DNA from: Bacteroidia bacterium
GTDB taxonomy: Bacteria > Bacteroidota > Bacteroidia > Flavobacteriales > Flavobacteriaceae
Length of the DNA: 6,533 bases
Reading direction: 5' to 3'
Assembly (NCBI GenBank): GCA_030431085.1
Contig: JAUIJW010000134.1
Coordinates: 1 to 6,533 of the forward strand
The notes beneath the pieces are model-generated. The model had not been told where the DNA came from. It saw only the letters and a program-made list of their open reading frames with translations, and searched no databases. Below are positions 6,421 through 6,533 of the stretch, one piece after another. Each line of letters begins with the position of its first letter. Position 1 is the stretch's first letter. Made by a program: the position numbers and the translations under genes.

Positions 6421-6444
6421 ATTACTACAGATTTTACGGAACAA
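6417..6444 (-). promoter_or_regulatory. Candidate promoter for the FAD oxidase
   Basis: On the minus strand TTG (6444-6442) is followed after 17 bases by TAATTTTA (6424-6417), seven of eight to TAnnTTTG if the two free positions are counted, lacking the final G. The 17-base spacing is within the range for Bacteroidetes promoters and the leader would be about 30 bases. Such A/T-rich matches arise often, so confidence is low. Confidence 0.35.
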
Positions 6445-6533
6445 TCATAACTTATCATGCAATCATTAGAACATATATTGCAAGTAGTCATATGTTTAAT
6501 AATGTCGAGGGTAATTCTTTAAACCGTCTTTTG

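Noticed and set aside
6457..6522. Plus-strand 21-codon hydrophobic reading frame
   Set aside because: Very short, no promoter-like sequence, and on the strand opposite to the oxidase regulatory region; likely chance.

Overview
The window looks like chromosomal DNA from a member of the Bacteroidetes, most likely class Flavobacteriia. By eye it is strongly A+T-rich. It encodes a PorQ-type protein of the type IX secretion system, which is restricted to the Bacteroidetes/FCB group. Two small lipoproteins are present, one with an acidic run right after the lipobox cysteine, as in surface-exported lipoproteins of this phylum. Genes lack clear Shine-Dalgarno sequences, and an exact Bacteroidetes -7 box (TAnnTTTG) sits before queE. 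No mobile element, CRISPR array, tRNA or rRNA was seen.

Layout, left to right. (1) 62-397, minus: small Cys-containing lipoprotein of unknown function. (2) 486-1028 and 1028-2524, minus: a two-gene unit in which a HerA-like/DUF853 (YjgR-type) P-loop ATPase is followed, with a one-base TAATG overlap, by an uncharacterised 180-aa lipoprotein. (3) 2525-2615: a divergent intergenic region carrying the queE promoter. (4) 2616-3245, plus: queE, a radical-SAM enzyme of 7-deazaguanine (queuosine) synthesis and the only plus-strand gene. (5) 3231-3923 and 3920-4951, minus: porQ followed by cmk (cytidylate kinase) with a 4-base ATGA overlap; the cmk 3' end overlaps the queE 3' end by 15 bases, tail to tail. 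(6) 5020-6381, minus: an FAD-linked oxidase of the berberine-bridge-enzyme-like family, with a palindrome and a candidate promoter upstream.

How the genes relate: the window is mostly housekeeping and envelope functions rather than one pathway. PorQ works in the outer-membrane attachment step of type IX secretion, Cmk supplies CDP/dCDP, and QueE feeds tRNA modification. The oxidase is probably an independently regulated accessory enzyme. The least explained parts are the lipoprotein/ATPase pair, the small Cys-motif lipoprotein, and three inverted repeats placed just upstream of genes. I found no clear evidence of a wholly new multi-gene system; the findings are modest leads.
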